This document shows, piece by piece, positions 9,639-24,860 of a stretch of DNA of 64,000 nucleotides. Source of the DNA: Sipunculus nudus (taxonomy: Eukaryota > Annelida > Sipuncula > Golfingiida > Sipunculidae); assembly GCA_026874595.1 (NCBI GenBank), contig CM049314.1, positions 54,047,812-54,111,811 on the forward strand. Reading direction: 5' to 3'. Within the stretch, counting starts at the first letter, position 1. Every line of letters starts with the position of its first letter. Both the position numbers and the translations under genes were made by a program. The notes under the pieces were generated by a model. The model was not told where the DNA came from. It searched no databases and saw only the letters and a list, made by a program, of their open reading frames with translations.

Positions 9639-12600
9639 AAACCAGCTGCTTTAACAGAAATAGTTACATGTATATTGAGCAGATCACTCACCAGTGAATG
9701 ACAGGCAAATGTTTCACATATTTATAATACAATGATTTAAATAGACGTTTTCAGACGAAGACCGTTTTTACCCGTGGCTTATACTGATAAACCCGTTAAT
9801 CCTGGGAAAACCCCATGTGACATATACAATTCAGTGGGAATCCTCATCTGACCCCATCTGTTTAAATTTTTTATCGGGCGGTTTTTTGTCGGATATGTAC
9901 CGCAAGCGCATAAAAGGAACTTATCCTTCATAATATCATATGTCCTACTCTATCCGTACCGCGGCCGCAACCGAAACCACGAAAAAGGAATCGTAGCTTA
10001 AATTCTGGCTGTTCTTCCTATAATTATAACAAGTATTCTGAAGAATTATTCTTAATTTAAAGTTTATTATTTGCTACTATTTCTTTAAAACATACATCAC
10101 TCATCGCCTCATTAATCAGTAATCTATGATTCATTTATAGCCCAACATACGGCATTGTGTTATTTATACACCCTTATCCCATGATCCTGTATTTTGTATT
10201 GTTGTGTTCTGATTGCCCTACACCATGATAACAGACCTACCGAGCCAACACAAGACCTCGGCACGGGGTCGGATCTCTTGACGACGGGAAGGCTTACTAC
10301 ACGGCCTGCCTCAAGTTCCACCTGTCGGAGGACAAAACACCAGAGGAGGTTCGTGACGTAGGACTAGCGGAAGTTGCCCGAATCAAGGGACTCATGCAGC
10401 AGGTAGGCATCGACGTTCTTGTCGGATTAAATATTTGGTGAAATATAAAGGCATATCCATCTTCATGATGGATTAAGGCACGGGTGCGACAGGCACCTTC
10501 ATGTCGGATCAAGGCACGGGTGCGGGATAAAGAATTAATTCCATATTAATGCATCTTTAAATCGGAATAAAGTATTAATGCAAGAGAGATGGTTGGCTTC
10601 TTCGTATCAATCAAAAGAACACAACATTGTTTGGGAGCGTCATTTTAACCGAGTAAATTGTGAAACAGACCTGTATCTCTACTCAATCAGGGCATTTATT
10701 GGACTGATTGGCATCTCCATTTCGGACCAAAGCACTGCTACATTAGGCGGTTAGGCGTCTCTGTTAGACAAAGGATCAAACGTAATATGCATACATGTCA
10801 ACATTGAATAAAGACATAAACGGAATGTGTTCGCTTCACCTGCTTACTTGACGCGTTAAGCCAGCTTAGGAAGCTTGTCCACTGAATACAGGCTGGTCCT
10901 AATCATGTCCACTGAATACAGGCTGGTCCTAATCATGTCCACTGAATACAGGCTGGTCCTAATCATGTCCACTGAATACAGGCTGGTCCTAATCATGTCC
11001 ACTTAATACAGGCTGGTCCTAATCATGTCCAGTTAATACAGGCTGGTCCTAATCATGTCCACTTAATACAGGCTGGTCCTAATCATGTCCAGTTAATACA
11101 GGCTGGTCCTAATCATGTCCACTTAATACAGGCTGGTCCTAATCATGTCCACTTAATACAGGCTGGTCCTAATCATGTCCACTTAATACAGGCTGGTCCT
11201 AATCATGTCCACTGAATACAGGCTGGTCCTAATCATGTCCACTTAATACAGGCTGGTCCTAATCATGTCCACTTAATACAGGCTGGTCCTAATCATGTCC
11301 ACTTAATACAGGCTGGTCCTAATCATAAGCTGATAAACCCGTCAATGTACAGCTCGTGTCAGCCATAAAGCAACCGGACTGTCGATTGGTGTGCTGTTCT
11401 GAGATTATCTAACACGAGCTGTCTGAGCTAAATATTACGCTGACTCAGCTAGGTATAATTTTATGTGTCAGAGCTCTTCTGATCCAGACGGGCAATATAC
11501 CAAAGCCCGTTCCTACCGACATAACTCTGAACCGATACCGTATGAATAATGAGAATTATATATGGAACACTATTTTGTTGGCAAGAATGTTGTGTTTGGT
11601 TTCGTATTCGCGTGATTGAAATATCGCGGTTTTCGCGAGATTGATTTAAATTTACGGGTAAAATAACCGATCTTTCATTATCTATAATTTTAATATTTGA
11701 TTTATGGGTAACATTAAAGCTCTTTTCTGTCCCTTATTTCAATTTTACGGGTAATTCTTATTATTTATGATATCAGTGGTTTGCCATCCGACGCTACAAG
11801 CATGATGTGTCATTCAGAGTGTGATATAAATCATTGTTCTCTGTGTAAAACTCTAATTTTTTTCGTGTTAATTGCCTTTTTAACGAATATCGCGAATTTG
11901 AAACAAGAAGCCAACTACGGTATATGGTGGAGTAGTAAAAATAATGTATTTTTGTATATGTACATGTATAATTACATGTTTCAACGTAATTAAAAAAAAA
12001 ACAATGGAAACTATGAAGGTTTATATATGCAAAATACTGCATAATTGTAAGTGTAATGAAAACCATAATTACCTTCGCCAACGAAGGACCATGGGCGAAA
12101 GAGAAATAATATAATTTTTGGATGGATTGGATCTGGTTCCATCTGAATTCCCCCGTTTGCCTGCAGTCCCATTTGTTCTTTCCGTACATCATCCAAATCT
12201 CCGCATGACCCATCTTATAACAGAATTTCTTTAAACTCAATTGAGAACTTTTTGAGGTACCTTGTGAACAAGGAGGGTACCGTTAACATTCCTGGGCTAC
12301 AGTGAATAACTGAAGACGTTAAGTACAATGACAACAACGTCATTTGTCACGTATCATGGTTCCCCAGGAATTCTGGCAATGCATTCGTTTAAAATTATGT
12401 TAACAGTCGATATTACTTAGTGCTTTCATAAATTAAGGGAATAAATGTGGAATGGTGCGATATGGATTGATTAAATTTCGAGGCGGGTCTGGATGTGATA
12501 CATGGGTTGGCGGTGTTATGCGCTCTGTTAGTGCTCTCTAGTTACATAAGCATTGTAGTAGGTTGTACGTGTTGATCTACATGAAACATTAAATGTGTTC

Positions 12601-15600
12601 ATAATGACCAAATGTAAAGATTAACCTAGTGACGCACGCATATAAATATATGAAAAACAACACAAGCCTCTAGTTAGTTCTGGATAATCAATCAGAATAA
12701 AATGACTTAAATTCAGAATTTGGTATACCGGTAGTCTTTCATATACAAACGAGAATATGAATATAATACGTGTTTACATCAATATCGTAGTATCTTAGAT
12801 TGATTTTGCTTAACAGAGAAATGTGATGAGATTACTTTTGCAAAACCGTGATATGGCTCACCTGGGTATCCTTTTACCCTGCGCTAGGTAAACTGTATTT
12901 ATAATTATTTTCTGTTTCTTAGGTGATGGACAGAGAGAGGTTCACAGGAACATTGCCGGAGTTCTTTGAGCATCTGAGAACAGACCGGGCGAATGAGTTT
13001 TATGGAATGTCCGCGGTGAGTACGTAACCCGACTATGGGACACAAATGCTAACATATACACAATAAGTATGTATACATTAGGATATATGCACATTTATTT
13101 AAAATGATATATCCAACTCGGGGGAGAGGGGAGAGAACATATATGCATCACATGCTAAAACACTCATGATAAAATACGCAAAGTTTAGAATACTAGGTTT
13201 AAAGGTTATGACACCTGGTTTATTCCTAACCCGATGCATATGAAACCTGAAATCCAGAAGGCTTCATAATAACATAGCTTTTCTGTCGTATGAATAACTT
13301 CATCTTCATTCAGTAGACAGTGCTACTAACAGGGCATGGACCTCTCCTTAAAGGGGTCCAATCACCTATAAAGCATGTTGAGTTAACACGAAAAATAGCT
13401 TTCCCTTTAAAATAAATCTGTCTCTGCCAAAATATTGCCCTGAAACTGTTTGATTCCTCCTTTAAATGAATGTTATAAACAGAGGACCGGGCGCGATGAC
13501 AGGTGTCAACCTAAACACAGCGCGTGGTGCCGTGTGCATCGCTGTACCAAAACACGTGTCAATCAGGAGATGCCCTGACTGACTTGACCCAAAAAAAAGT
13601 AATACATGTTTCTGTTGGCTGAAACACCACGTGTTGCCCCTCTTAATCGGATCACCGGTCACGTGGCCTTGTTATGGTAAACAGAGTGTTTTACAAACAC
13701 GCAGAGCCATAACATGGTGTTAAACAACCGTATGCAGAGAAATGAGACCGTGTGCTGGGATTTTTTTGCTAGGAAACGTTTGTATAAAGTACAACTGAAC
13801 TGATAGTGTGAACGAATAGGCAAAATTAGCCCCTGATTATGTCCCTTTAAAGGTGCCCAATTACCCACCTTTAAAAAAATAAGATTGATGTGATTTCTGG
13901 CTTGCTCTGTATATATATTAATGATCTAAGGGTAATTTTGGTTGTGAAAAGTTCTAATGAGGCCTCCGGGAAGGATGTGTGAACTTGTTAATCAACAACA
14001 TGTTTGTAAACACAGCAATGTTGACAAACGGTAAAAAACATGTAACCCAAGGTGGTAGGTTGCAATTATGCGGAGGTAGAAAGGTCGCTTGTTGCAAAAC
14101 GCCACTTGCAAAGCCCTGGTTTATTGGACTTGCTGCCAGATGTCCTTGTTGAATTTGTTTTGAATTTTTGCGGGCCCACACATATTATAAACACGTTGAT
14201 ATAACAGAACAAGCAGCCTGTGTACGGTGATATCCACGCTTTTGGGCCTATTTTTATGAAAGCTCCAAGGGATTACCTTTATTTTATAAAGGTCAGAAAG
14301 GTGTTTTGGCCCCTTTAAAAAAAAAAAAATAGATTTAAATTATTATAGGGGAGGTGTGCAATATGGAGAGAGCGCACACTAGGGAGGTGCCCGAAAGGAA
14401 ATAACCTGAATGTATATAACAAGATAGTTAAGTCCCTTCAAAATTCCCCATATGTTATGTTTAAGCGGAACCTCTGTAAGGGTGCTTTTCCATGTGCGCG
14501 GCAGAAACTGCCGCGCGTCAAACGCATGCGTTTGCCGCGCGGCCAGTCCTTTTCCATGTGAGCGTTTTGTATGCGTTTGTCGCGCGGCAATCACATGCCT
14601 TCCTGACACAACTGAACGGACTTAAACACACGAGTACGGGGAAACCCCCAAATGTGACGTCATTAAGGCGGAATTCCCATGCGTTTGCCGCGCGGCAAAC
14701 GCAGAAATCCAGCACTGCTGGATTCTAAAACTGACGCGTGCGTTTGCCGCGCGGCAATCGCATACATGGAAATAGCACATGACTTTTTAACTGGTTGGAT
14801 TTTCGCTGCGCGGCAGCCGCGCGGCAAACGCTTGCAAAACGCGTACATGGAAAAGCACCCTAAGGCGGACACCTCACTACTGCGGACAACGGACAGCAGA
14901 TTTCAACTCAAACTAACATTCTAAGAGTAAATGAACCTGACAAATGCGGACACGATACGTCACCTCCGGCGGACACTAATCACTCGCCCCGGGCAACATT
15001 AAAGACCACCAGTACTGTTGCTATTCCCGGGACTGGAACACAAAGGATTATGCAATCCCCAGTTGTTACTCAAATGCGTGTCCGTGCTCATGTCACGGTG
15101 TGATGTGCTCATAAGTTAAACACAGCAAATATGAAGCGTTAAACAACGTGTACGTTGCGAAGCTGCATATTTTTCGCTCGACCGCGGGGTCAATAAATTG
15201 ATAAAACGGCTATCGATTTCCCATGCGTCCCTGATCTCACCACGCAATATCTAACTTTTAAAATTAGCCACTTTGTTATAGCAGGCTGTTTGATATTAAT
15301 TTATCGGTTTTGCTCAGTATATCTCAAACTGATCTACTCAGTGTCAAACATCTGCTCGCTCCTTAGCTATTTGTACCGTGCCGCCGTGCACAAGCTCCTT
15401 GGGGTTCGTTTAATCTCGGGTGCCTTCAACATTAAAGCAAATCAAACCAAACAACTATCTTCAAAGAAAGTTTATTTTAGGCTAAAGCTACATTCACCAA
15501 TAAAAACGAATGTTCCAAGGTTCGTAGCCATTACAATCTTCGCATTATCAACGTCGTCATTATCTTTGAGATTATCACATTTCTACAGCTGAACTAGGAG

Positions 15601-16021
15601 AGTTTTAGGCAATGCCGCAAGGTGGCACCACACGTACTCCTGGGCGGGAGCTTATGCTATCTGAGAATGTCAAGCTTATTCGACTATGTGATTAAGCGAA
15701 AAAGAGCGTACGCGAGTATATGAACATTATTTTTTACGGATGTCTTCATAGACTTTTCTCCTTATATTGTTCACTACTTGAGATAAGTAAAAATAATCAC
15801 AGTTTGTATGTGAATATTGAATGCATGATGTGTGCATGAATATGTTGTACATATACATGAAATCTGATATAATACAATAAACACGTTCTTGCAGCTGTTC
15901 GTTGTCTTTATTTATAATCCCTCAGTTATTAACCAAGGTCAACCTGCCTAATAAGGACACCTCACCATTAAGGACAAAATGATTGAGTCCCTTGACTGTC
16001 CGCTTTAGACAGGTTTCACTG

Positions 16022-16052
<31 letters not shown>

Positions 16053-16179
16053 ATGTGTGTTTATGTATTAAATAGGTAGTCGATAGGCTAGGTGCTACTT
16101 AAAACACTATGACTATGGAACATGACGAATAAATTTAAAGTTTAAGCACTGAACAGCATTTCCACAGAAACCTAGACGC

Positions 16180-16246
<67 letters not shown>

Positions 16247-16584
16247 TTATAAATATACAAATTTAAGTGAATGAAATTTCGTCATCACGTATACCTAGTT
16301 TCGTGCAACATTAACTTGGGTAAGGTAGGTATTTATAAACAACAATTTATATAATTCTAAGTAGATTTCAGTGCTTATTGAACAAGCGTAGTGAATAAGT
16401 CTAAAAATGCCAACGAGTGAAATTTCCGAACCGTGCAAAACGAAAATAGCAACAACAACTGGGTCCCCACAAGGGTCAGTTATCTGATCATCCCCCGGGT
16501 GCCGAGACCGGCAACGGCGTGAAATTCGGAGAAATAACTCGATGATCCAACGTGCTTAACGTTTAGCTCTCTCTCTCACACACA

Positions 16585-16664
<80 letters not shown>

Positions 16665-19600
16665 CTGATCCTTTGTTTTCTAGGATGAGCTATACGAGGA
16701 CTTCCGGAACATCACGTATAACCGTATCAATCCCAGGGTGCATCTGGTTATAAAAAATGATCCAGGTGTTCCGGTCAAGTAAGTGTGTTACTAGGGCAAC
16801 CTGTCCAGATATTCCCGTCTCATTGTTTATTTCACCTCGGGTTACTGGTGTGCACGATTTATTTTACCAAATACGTCATCACGGGCCTATGACCTGATCA
16901 TCATTATATAACATTTTATATACAGACTAATTAAGAATACCATATTACGTTTTGTGTAAAGATCATTGTTGTTAAGTCTGTTGCACATTGGGGTGCCAAT
17001 TAAATAATAATTGAAAATATTTTACTAAACTGGCAAACCAATTCCAAAAATAAACAAGTTTCATTTTTTCAAAGCATACCTTGAAAAATATTGTAGTGAT
17101 ACAATTAAATTATGAGAAAAATCGCACCGGATTGAATCAATGTCACTGCAAAAAGTAGGTACAGGTACATGTAAACTGCTAATTGGTTGTTTAGTGTGAT
17201 ATAAATTGTAAAAACTGTGGAGGTAATTAACGTGAGACAATCCATGACAGAAGCCATGTCACTCAGCCACAAGATCCACAAGAATCACGATTTGGTAAAA
17301 TATAAATGCTGAATATTCTCGCGAGGATTTCATCTCAAATAAAGTCTATACTCAGGCTTGGTGTCAAATTGTTTGATAATATTTTGAGAGAACAACTGCC
17401 AAATTTCAATCGGTACATAGTGGAAGAGGTAATTGTACTATTATATATAGTTTAGAAGGTTTCCGATTTGAAATGAATACATTATGTCAGTCTATTTTTG
17501 TGTTGTTTTAACAGAGTGTTACCGATGCCGTATGATGGACCTCCCGCATTGTATGGAAGCAATACATTCTGGGTAAACCTGCGACATCCCGAAACTAGGT
17601 GATGAAGGACGTACACACATGTATACACACACAAACATGTTCACAAAAAAATTATAGGGCGATTTCGTAATTTAAATTTTTCAATTTTGTTTCATTTTTG
17701 TGATCTTACCATGCAGTACCTACACATAATACAGCCATTATCGCATTGATCATTCAATATGCGCCCAGTCTCAACAATTCAACATTGACCCACAACATAG
17801 GGTAGAAATGCTTGTTCCATATTGGCAGTTAATATGAAAGATCTGATATTATCCATAAAGTTAATTTTTGATTTACGGGTAACATAATAAATGTTATTAT
17901 TTATAACATCAGTAGTACTATGACAATCAGAATAAATAATGATAACAGTTTCGTGTGTGTAGTAAAGCCGTTTTTTTATTAATGTCATTTATAACAGGCC
18001 AAGATTCACGATGATGGCTTTGTCAATCCACGAAGCGAACCCAGGGCATCATCTACAGGTAAACCACGTATAATTTATACTGTTCTATATACAGGTAAAA
18101 CATACAAACGTTTATAATCAGCGGTATTTTACGTACAAGTGAACCAGAAAACCATAGCTATAAAAATAAAGAAAATATATCATATATTCTCATATATTCT
18201 CTAACCACATTCACCTGATGATCGGGTCGCATCCCGTGAAACAGTCTGTTGTGAATTAACAGTGTTGTTTTTCTTCAGAGTTATATATATATATATATAT
18301 ATATATATAGGCACGGGCATTTTTCCTGGTTATGTCAATTTTGTTTTTTGTCTTTTGTCCTCTTTTTCTCAAACTATATTATTAAGTGCCAAAACATGTG
18401 CACAGGATGCACACTTACATACATGAACTGCTGGTCAACGGCTGGTTTAATGGTCAATAGCTGGTTTGCCTTTTGGTATTTTATATGACGAAAAAATGAC
18501 TTTATATAGAGCGTACGACCCTGGTTTGTTAGATGTACCCTGAGATGCTATATACTGTATATAAATTGTGATGAGGGAATTAAATAAGCCCCCATGTGCC
18601 GCGTATTTCACAAGAGGTTTTACCACCCGGATGAGTTATGAAACTAAGCCCCCTTTAAAATTAATCGACAGGATTTTAAGAGAAAGCGGACATGTTGCGC
18701 CCCATCAAAACACGTCCTAATAACATGGGATGACCTATGCATGGGCAATGTGGATTCTGTTTGGCCCATCAGAACTTCTCGGGTAACTCCACTCCCAACT
18801 CACCATTATGTATTGCTGCTATACTGAAACAAGGGCCTGGTTCTTCTCAAATAATATTGTGAGCTTGTTTAGCAAAAGCTTTCGGCACCACCTGACAGTT
18901 TGCGAAATTGGGAAGGAAGGGGGGAAGGGGTTGCGCCCCCTCTAAGCAACCACGTCTTTGTTGATTTTTTTTTTAGTGAAGATGATCTGAATTGTTTAGT
19001 CTTTCACATTTGACGGATGTATAAACATGGGTCCAGAAAACGAACGAGCATTTGTAGTTAAATTATTTGAGGGAATTTATGACGTTCTAGCAAATTTTCT
19101 CTGTATAAGGGAGGGAATTGAACACTTGAGGCGATTGAACGGGCGACCTGCAGCTCCGAGCTAAACACAATAACCACACGGCTACGTTCATTCTTCTCCT
19201 GTAGGTAACTAGCATTGCCGGCTTAGAGGTTGTTGTAGTTGACCTGCTGAAGAAAGGAAATCTGTCTTGTCTGTGCAGATGCTTCAAGCTGTTTGATATA
19301 TGCAGTCTGTTACGCTTGAAAGTAACTTGACAAAGTATAATACTTCCCTGGTATGGGTGTCTGTAGTATTCTGTTTTGACTGGTCGCGCTGGTGAAAATT
19401 CTATGAAGACCTGGATAAGGCTTTCTCACTTGGAATGTCACAGTAACGCAATCATTGTTGTCACTTCTGTCGATAGATGGCGAGCACTGTATGAGTCGGC
19501 GCACTTTGTCTCTACCTCTTTGACAGTTTAGTGTCATTGCAACGCATAGAACCCGATTCAGCGGTGACAACGGAAGTGTGTTTACTGTACAGTATATTAT

Positions 19601-22600
19601 AATTAGAACTAAAGCTTTTGTCTGACCTGTAGATTTTTTGTTATGTGATACAGATAACGTACGCTCAGCGCCTGGAGACCCTGGAGTTCCGTAAGCTGAG
19701 GACGACACTGGGTTACGCCTCGGCTCCTCTTAACTTCCCCTGGTACACCGTCTATACCGAGGTGAGTGACAAGTTGGTAAATTATATTAATGCATTATAT
19801 TAAAATAGTACTAAACATGAACATGAACGGGCATATGCAAGACGGAATATGAACGGGGGGGGGGGGGGGGGGGGTTAGCATATGTTAGATATTCAAAGTA
19901 TCATATGTATTGAATTTAAATTGGGGCTTGAGATGTCAATTTGTATTTACTACTGTACCAAAGAAAATATCTCAAATGTAATCAGTCCTTGCTTTTATAG
20001 CCAGATTATCATCAAGACAGTATATTCGTTAATGCATATCGCCATAATGACTCACCTGTATACATACGTTGTCCCTTCTCTGTTTAGGGCTGGGGACTAT
20101 ACGCTGAATTTCTGGGAGAAGAGATGGACCTTTACAACACCGCAAGACTCGAAATGTAATAGTATTACATTAAGCATTACGATAAGGCATATACGAAAGT
20201 TAATGTGTTGAATTTGAAAATTTAAATTTATCTAAAAAACTTATCATTCACCACTATGTGCACCAATCAGCTGTTTTAAGATTTATTTTTTGGTATCAGA
20301 TTAAATTCATCAACCACACGGTACTTTCATAAGGTAATCATGCTTAGAACAGCTGGCATACATATTCAAACAATTATAACTTTTTCATGATTCCCCCAAA
20401 AATAAAAAAGCGAGGGTATGACATACATTTCTTTTCTCACAGTTACATTTGGCTAGACAGCACTCAGAGGCTATACTGTAAGAAATTTAAATTAACTATT
20501 AGTATATATCACGTGATTTATCATGGTTCTGAATACAATTTGTTTTGTGTGGTTGTGGTTCAGGTTCGGGCGCTACTCCTGGGAGATTCTCCGGGCCTGT
20601 CGCCTCGTTGTGGATACAGGAATGCATGCATTTGGGTAAGATTGAACGGAATTTGGTATTAAACTGCATGCTCCTTCGAATAAATCACCAGTTTTATTGT
20701 AGGTTTTAATGTTAGTAGTAATCCAAGGCATTTTGTCACCTTTTGTTTTCTCCTCGACATAACAACAACATCAGGTATTATATATATATATATATGTGCT
20801 CCTTAGTAGAAAACGTGAACGTTCAAGGAAATCCTATGGCTTCTAGATTATTCTTGCTTGCGAATGCACACACAGAAAATTTGATCTACAGAAGGGTTAA
20901 TAATAACATTATGATATTAAATGGATATGTTGTTTTGCGTTCAAACGACCATACCAGCTACAGGCAGTGGACATAAACGTGCGCGTTTATAACTATATGA
21001 TACAGAGGCTTCCCTGTCTGAAAGGCAGTACTTAACAGAATTTAAATTAAATGTACCATATATACCCTATGTACTGACATAGGAACTAAATTGAGAATGC
21101 GAGCATATTTATAATTAATATAATTAATATAATTGTTTATTTAGCTCTGTTTATTGTTGAGTAAATCCTAAAGGGAGTACAGATCACTCTTTAAATATAT
21201 ACACAGTATGACTCGTGAGTGGGCTATTGAGTACATGGCTAACCACACGGCCATGCCGGTACGTCAGATAGCACTGGAGGTCGACCGTTACATCACGTGG
21301 CCTGGGCAAGCATGCGCATACAAGACCGGTGAACTTGAGTTTAAACGCCTGCGGCTCAAGGCGGAACAGGAACTTGGTACGTGTGTTTGTAATCATGTGT
21401 TTGTGGATGTACTAAGTTTTCGTAATCTTGACGGATCCATAAGATATGCAGTTTTTTTAGCTCAGCTGACTGTAAGTCACCTGAGCTATAGCGATCACCC
21501 TTTGTCCGTCGTCCGTCCGGCCATCCGGCCGTCTGTCCGTTAACAGGGCACAAATCGTAACTGCTGGACCTGGAATCTTCTTACTTGACATCAAGGGAGG
21601 TCCATGAAAATTCTCCTTGAAAACCTGGAATTAGGTCTCTGTTACCTATATTCTTCGAGCTATGGGGCTCCGAAGTACCCCCCCCCCCCGGAATAATGGA
21701 AAAATTGATCCAAAAGCTCAAGTATCTGAACAACTAATGCATTGATTACCATGATTCTTTGCATAGATATTGTTCATGGAGTGTTTTATCAGTTTCTGCA
21801 GACTGGTGGCGCTACCTGTATTTTGTTTATCTTTTACGATTTTTTTTCTCTATTTTTGAGACCTTAAAAGATGCGGTCATCTGAAAACAGGGCACAAATC
21901 CTAAGGACTGGACCTAGAATCTTCTCTCTTCATCAAGGGAGGCCCATGAAAAGTCTCTGTGGAAATCTGAAATAAGGTCCCTGTTACCCATATTCTTCGA
22001 GCTATGGGACTCCGAAGTACCCCCAGAATAATGGAAAATATGATACAAAAGCTCCAGTATCTATACAACTAATGCATTGATAACCATGATATTTTGCATG
22101 GAAATTGGTCATGGAATGTTTCATCACTTTCTGCAGACTAGTGGCGCCACCTGTATTTTTTTTCGATATTTTTTCTTTGTTAAGATGTGGTCATCTGTTA
22201 ACAGGACACAAATCCTAAGGACTGAAACTAGAATATTCTTTCTTGACATGCAGGGGGGCCCATGAAAAGTCTCTGTGGAAACTGGAATAAGGTCTCTGTT
22301 GCCCATATTCTCCGAGCTATAGGTCTCTGAAGTACCCCCTCCCCCCCCCCCCACCCCCCAGAATAATGAAAAATTTGATACAAAGGCTCAAGTATCTGAA
22401 CAACTATTGCATTGATCACCATGATTCTTTGCATGCATATTCATCATGGAGTGTTTCATCATTTCCTGCTGACTGGTGGCGCCGCCTGTATTTTTCGATT
22501 TTTAATGATTTTTTTTTCTCTATTTTTGAGACCTTAAAAGATGTGGTCATCTGTCAACAGGGCACAAATCGTAACCACTGGACCTAGAATGTTCTATCTT

Positions 22601-24822
22601 GACATGCTGGGAGGTCAATAAAAATATCTCCGTGGAAACCTGAAATTAGGTCTCTGTTACCCATATCCTCTGAGCTATGGGGCTCAGTGAACCCCAAAGA
22701 ATAACTTAAAATTTGATACAAAAGCTCTAGTATCTCAACAAATTGTGCATTGATTGTCATGATTTTTTGCATGCATTTTCATCATGGAGTGTTTCATCAG
22801 TTCTTGCAGACTGGTGGCGTCACCTGGCACTCTCAATGGCTCGGTTGTTGGCGCTCGGTAGTCGGTAAGGGTGGAGGAAACCGGAGGACCCGGAGAAAAC
22901 CACCGACCTTGGACGGGCCACTATAACCCAATCTCATAGCCACACCAGGAATCGAACCCGGGTCGCCAGCGGAGATGGCGGAGCGTTTTACCACTCAGCT
23001 GTCCAGGTCCCTATTACTGTGCAAGGACATATTGTCAACATGTCAGTCGGCTGAGCGTCATGACCCATGGGTCACTTGTTTGTATTTATTCAATTCTTAG
23101 TTGCAAATAATCCGGGCAGGTATACATACTATACGTATAATGAGTTAAATCATATAATTGCTTTGAATATACAGTAAACCCTCGCTTAACGACTACCTTT
23201 GTTTAGCGACCATCTCAATGTAACAACCACGTGTTCACGGTCCCGATTATGTTTTGCTCTTTTATAAGACCTCGCTTAGCCGACCATACCGAAAAAAGGC
23301 CTACGACCACTTTCTCGGGGGCCCACTGCATGGTGGTCGTAATTTTGAGGTTTTACTTTATCAAGGTCTAATGATCGTCAAACTACCTCAGTTGAATTTA
23401 GTACATACATGGGAAAGTACATATATAGGACTAATTACCGAGAAAGGTGATAATTTCGTTAACAATTGGGTTCGGCGTCCGAAAATGTATATAATCAGTG
23501 CTAACAGCATGATTTCTTCGCTCCTCAGGCAGCGTTTATACAATGCTGCTCTTCCAGCATTCCGTTGTTTTTACCAGCTAGATTCTCAGAGTTCTAGAGA
23601 TTCCAGAGATTCTAGAGTTAAATTACCAGTGCAGAAAATCCGCGACACCCGGCTCTCGTTGGTCTGAGTCTTGGCCCTGTGCCCGCCCCGGTGTTGAGAC
23701 CCCGAAAAACATGCTGAACAAAGCAGCGGTTAAAGCAGAGGAGATCTTGAACGACTGCACTGATAGTATATGAACATTTATTTCTGAAACAAGTGAGTCT
23801 GTAATCTTTATGACTCAGAATAAATGTAACAGAATTACGATATTGTATTGATGACTCACAACAATGCTGCATATTGCAAATGCAACCAAATTGATCTGTA
23901 ACGTGTAACATATATAGACTTTCGAATTATTGGCGGTGTTTTTACATGCGATACAGATCACGAAAAATATAATATCCGTTCGTTTACCCCAGTTTATGAA
24001 GGTTGTATTTATATTTCATATTGACTCTTGTCAAGACCCGCGGACAGGGATAAATACCGTCAGTTTAGTTTATGCTGCATTTATATTTTAACAGCTGCCA
24101 CTTTGCCTTCAACAAAAGATGAAGCCTTTTTTCAGAACAAATAAACAAAAGAGTTCTTAAGATCTATATTCCATCAAAACAGTTAGTTCGAGATTGTACC
24201 GTTCTATTATACATCATACGTTTTACACAAAATGGCGTTTTTTTTTTTAAATTATTTTACTATTTTTTAAATGGCTCAGTTCAGTGAAATTGTAAACAAT
24301 TTTAATAATGTATTGCCAATAGAAAATATTAATTGATACTTCATTGTAATGTCAGAGAAATTAGCGTTAACTGGTGCACCTTTACTGTTGAATAAATACC
24401 TGTATATGCCTATCTTTGGTATTTGGGGTCACAATTTAAATATCCATATATGGCAATATCTTATCATATTATTTTCATTCAACACTTTGCACGTTGTCGA
24501 GTATCATTCTCGCATGCTGGTAAACAGAATTGCAGGATATAGGGTCATAAAATCGACGTCGATATAATAACAAATCTGGCTTAAAGATGGAGGGACAAAG
24601 CAAAAACTGAATTGTTCTGTTGTGTGTCGTGGTTAAGGGAACATATGCTGTAACACGTTGCACAACATATTAACACGTGTATGTCTGATTTAAATAGATT
24701 GGTTTAAAACCTTGATGTTAATTGAAATAGGACCTGATGTTATTGCTTATTTAGACCTTTATTACGGCCCTGGGAAAATAGTTAGAACTTCAGAATAGCT
24801 TTTTGCTAGGATATTATTAATT

Positions 24823-24860
<38 letters not shown>

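Noticed and set aside
10877-11326. CRISPR-like array
   Set aside because: Units are directly adjacent with no unique spacers, in an animal genome.
19310-19708. 132-codon minus-strand ORF
   Set aside because: It overlaps exon 10 of the DUF885 gene antisense and has no motif.
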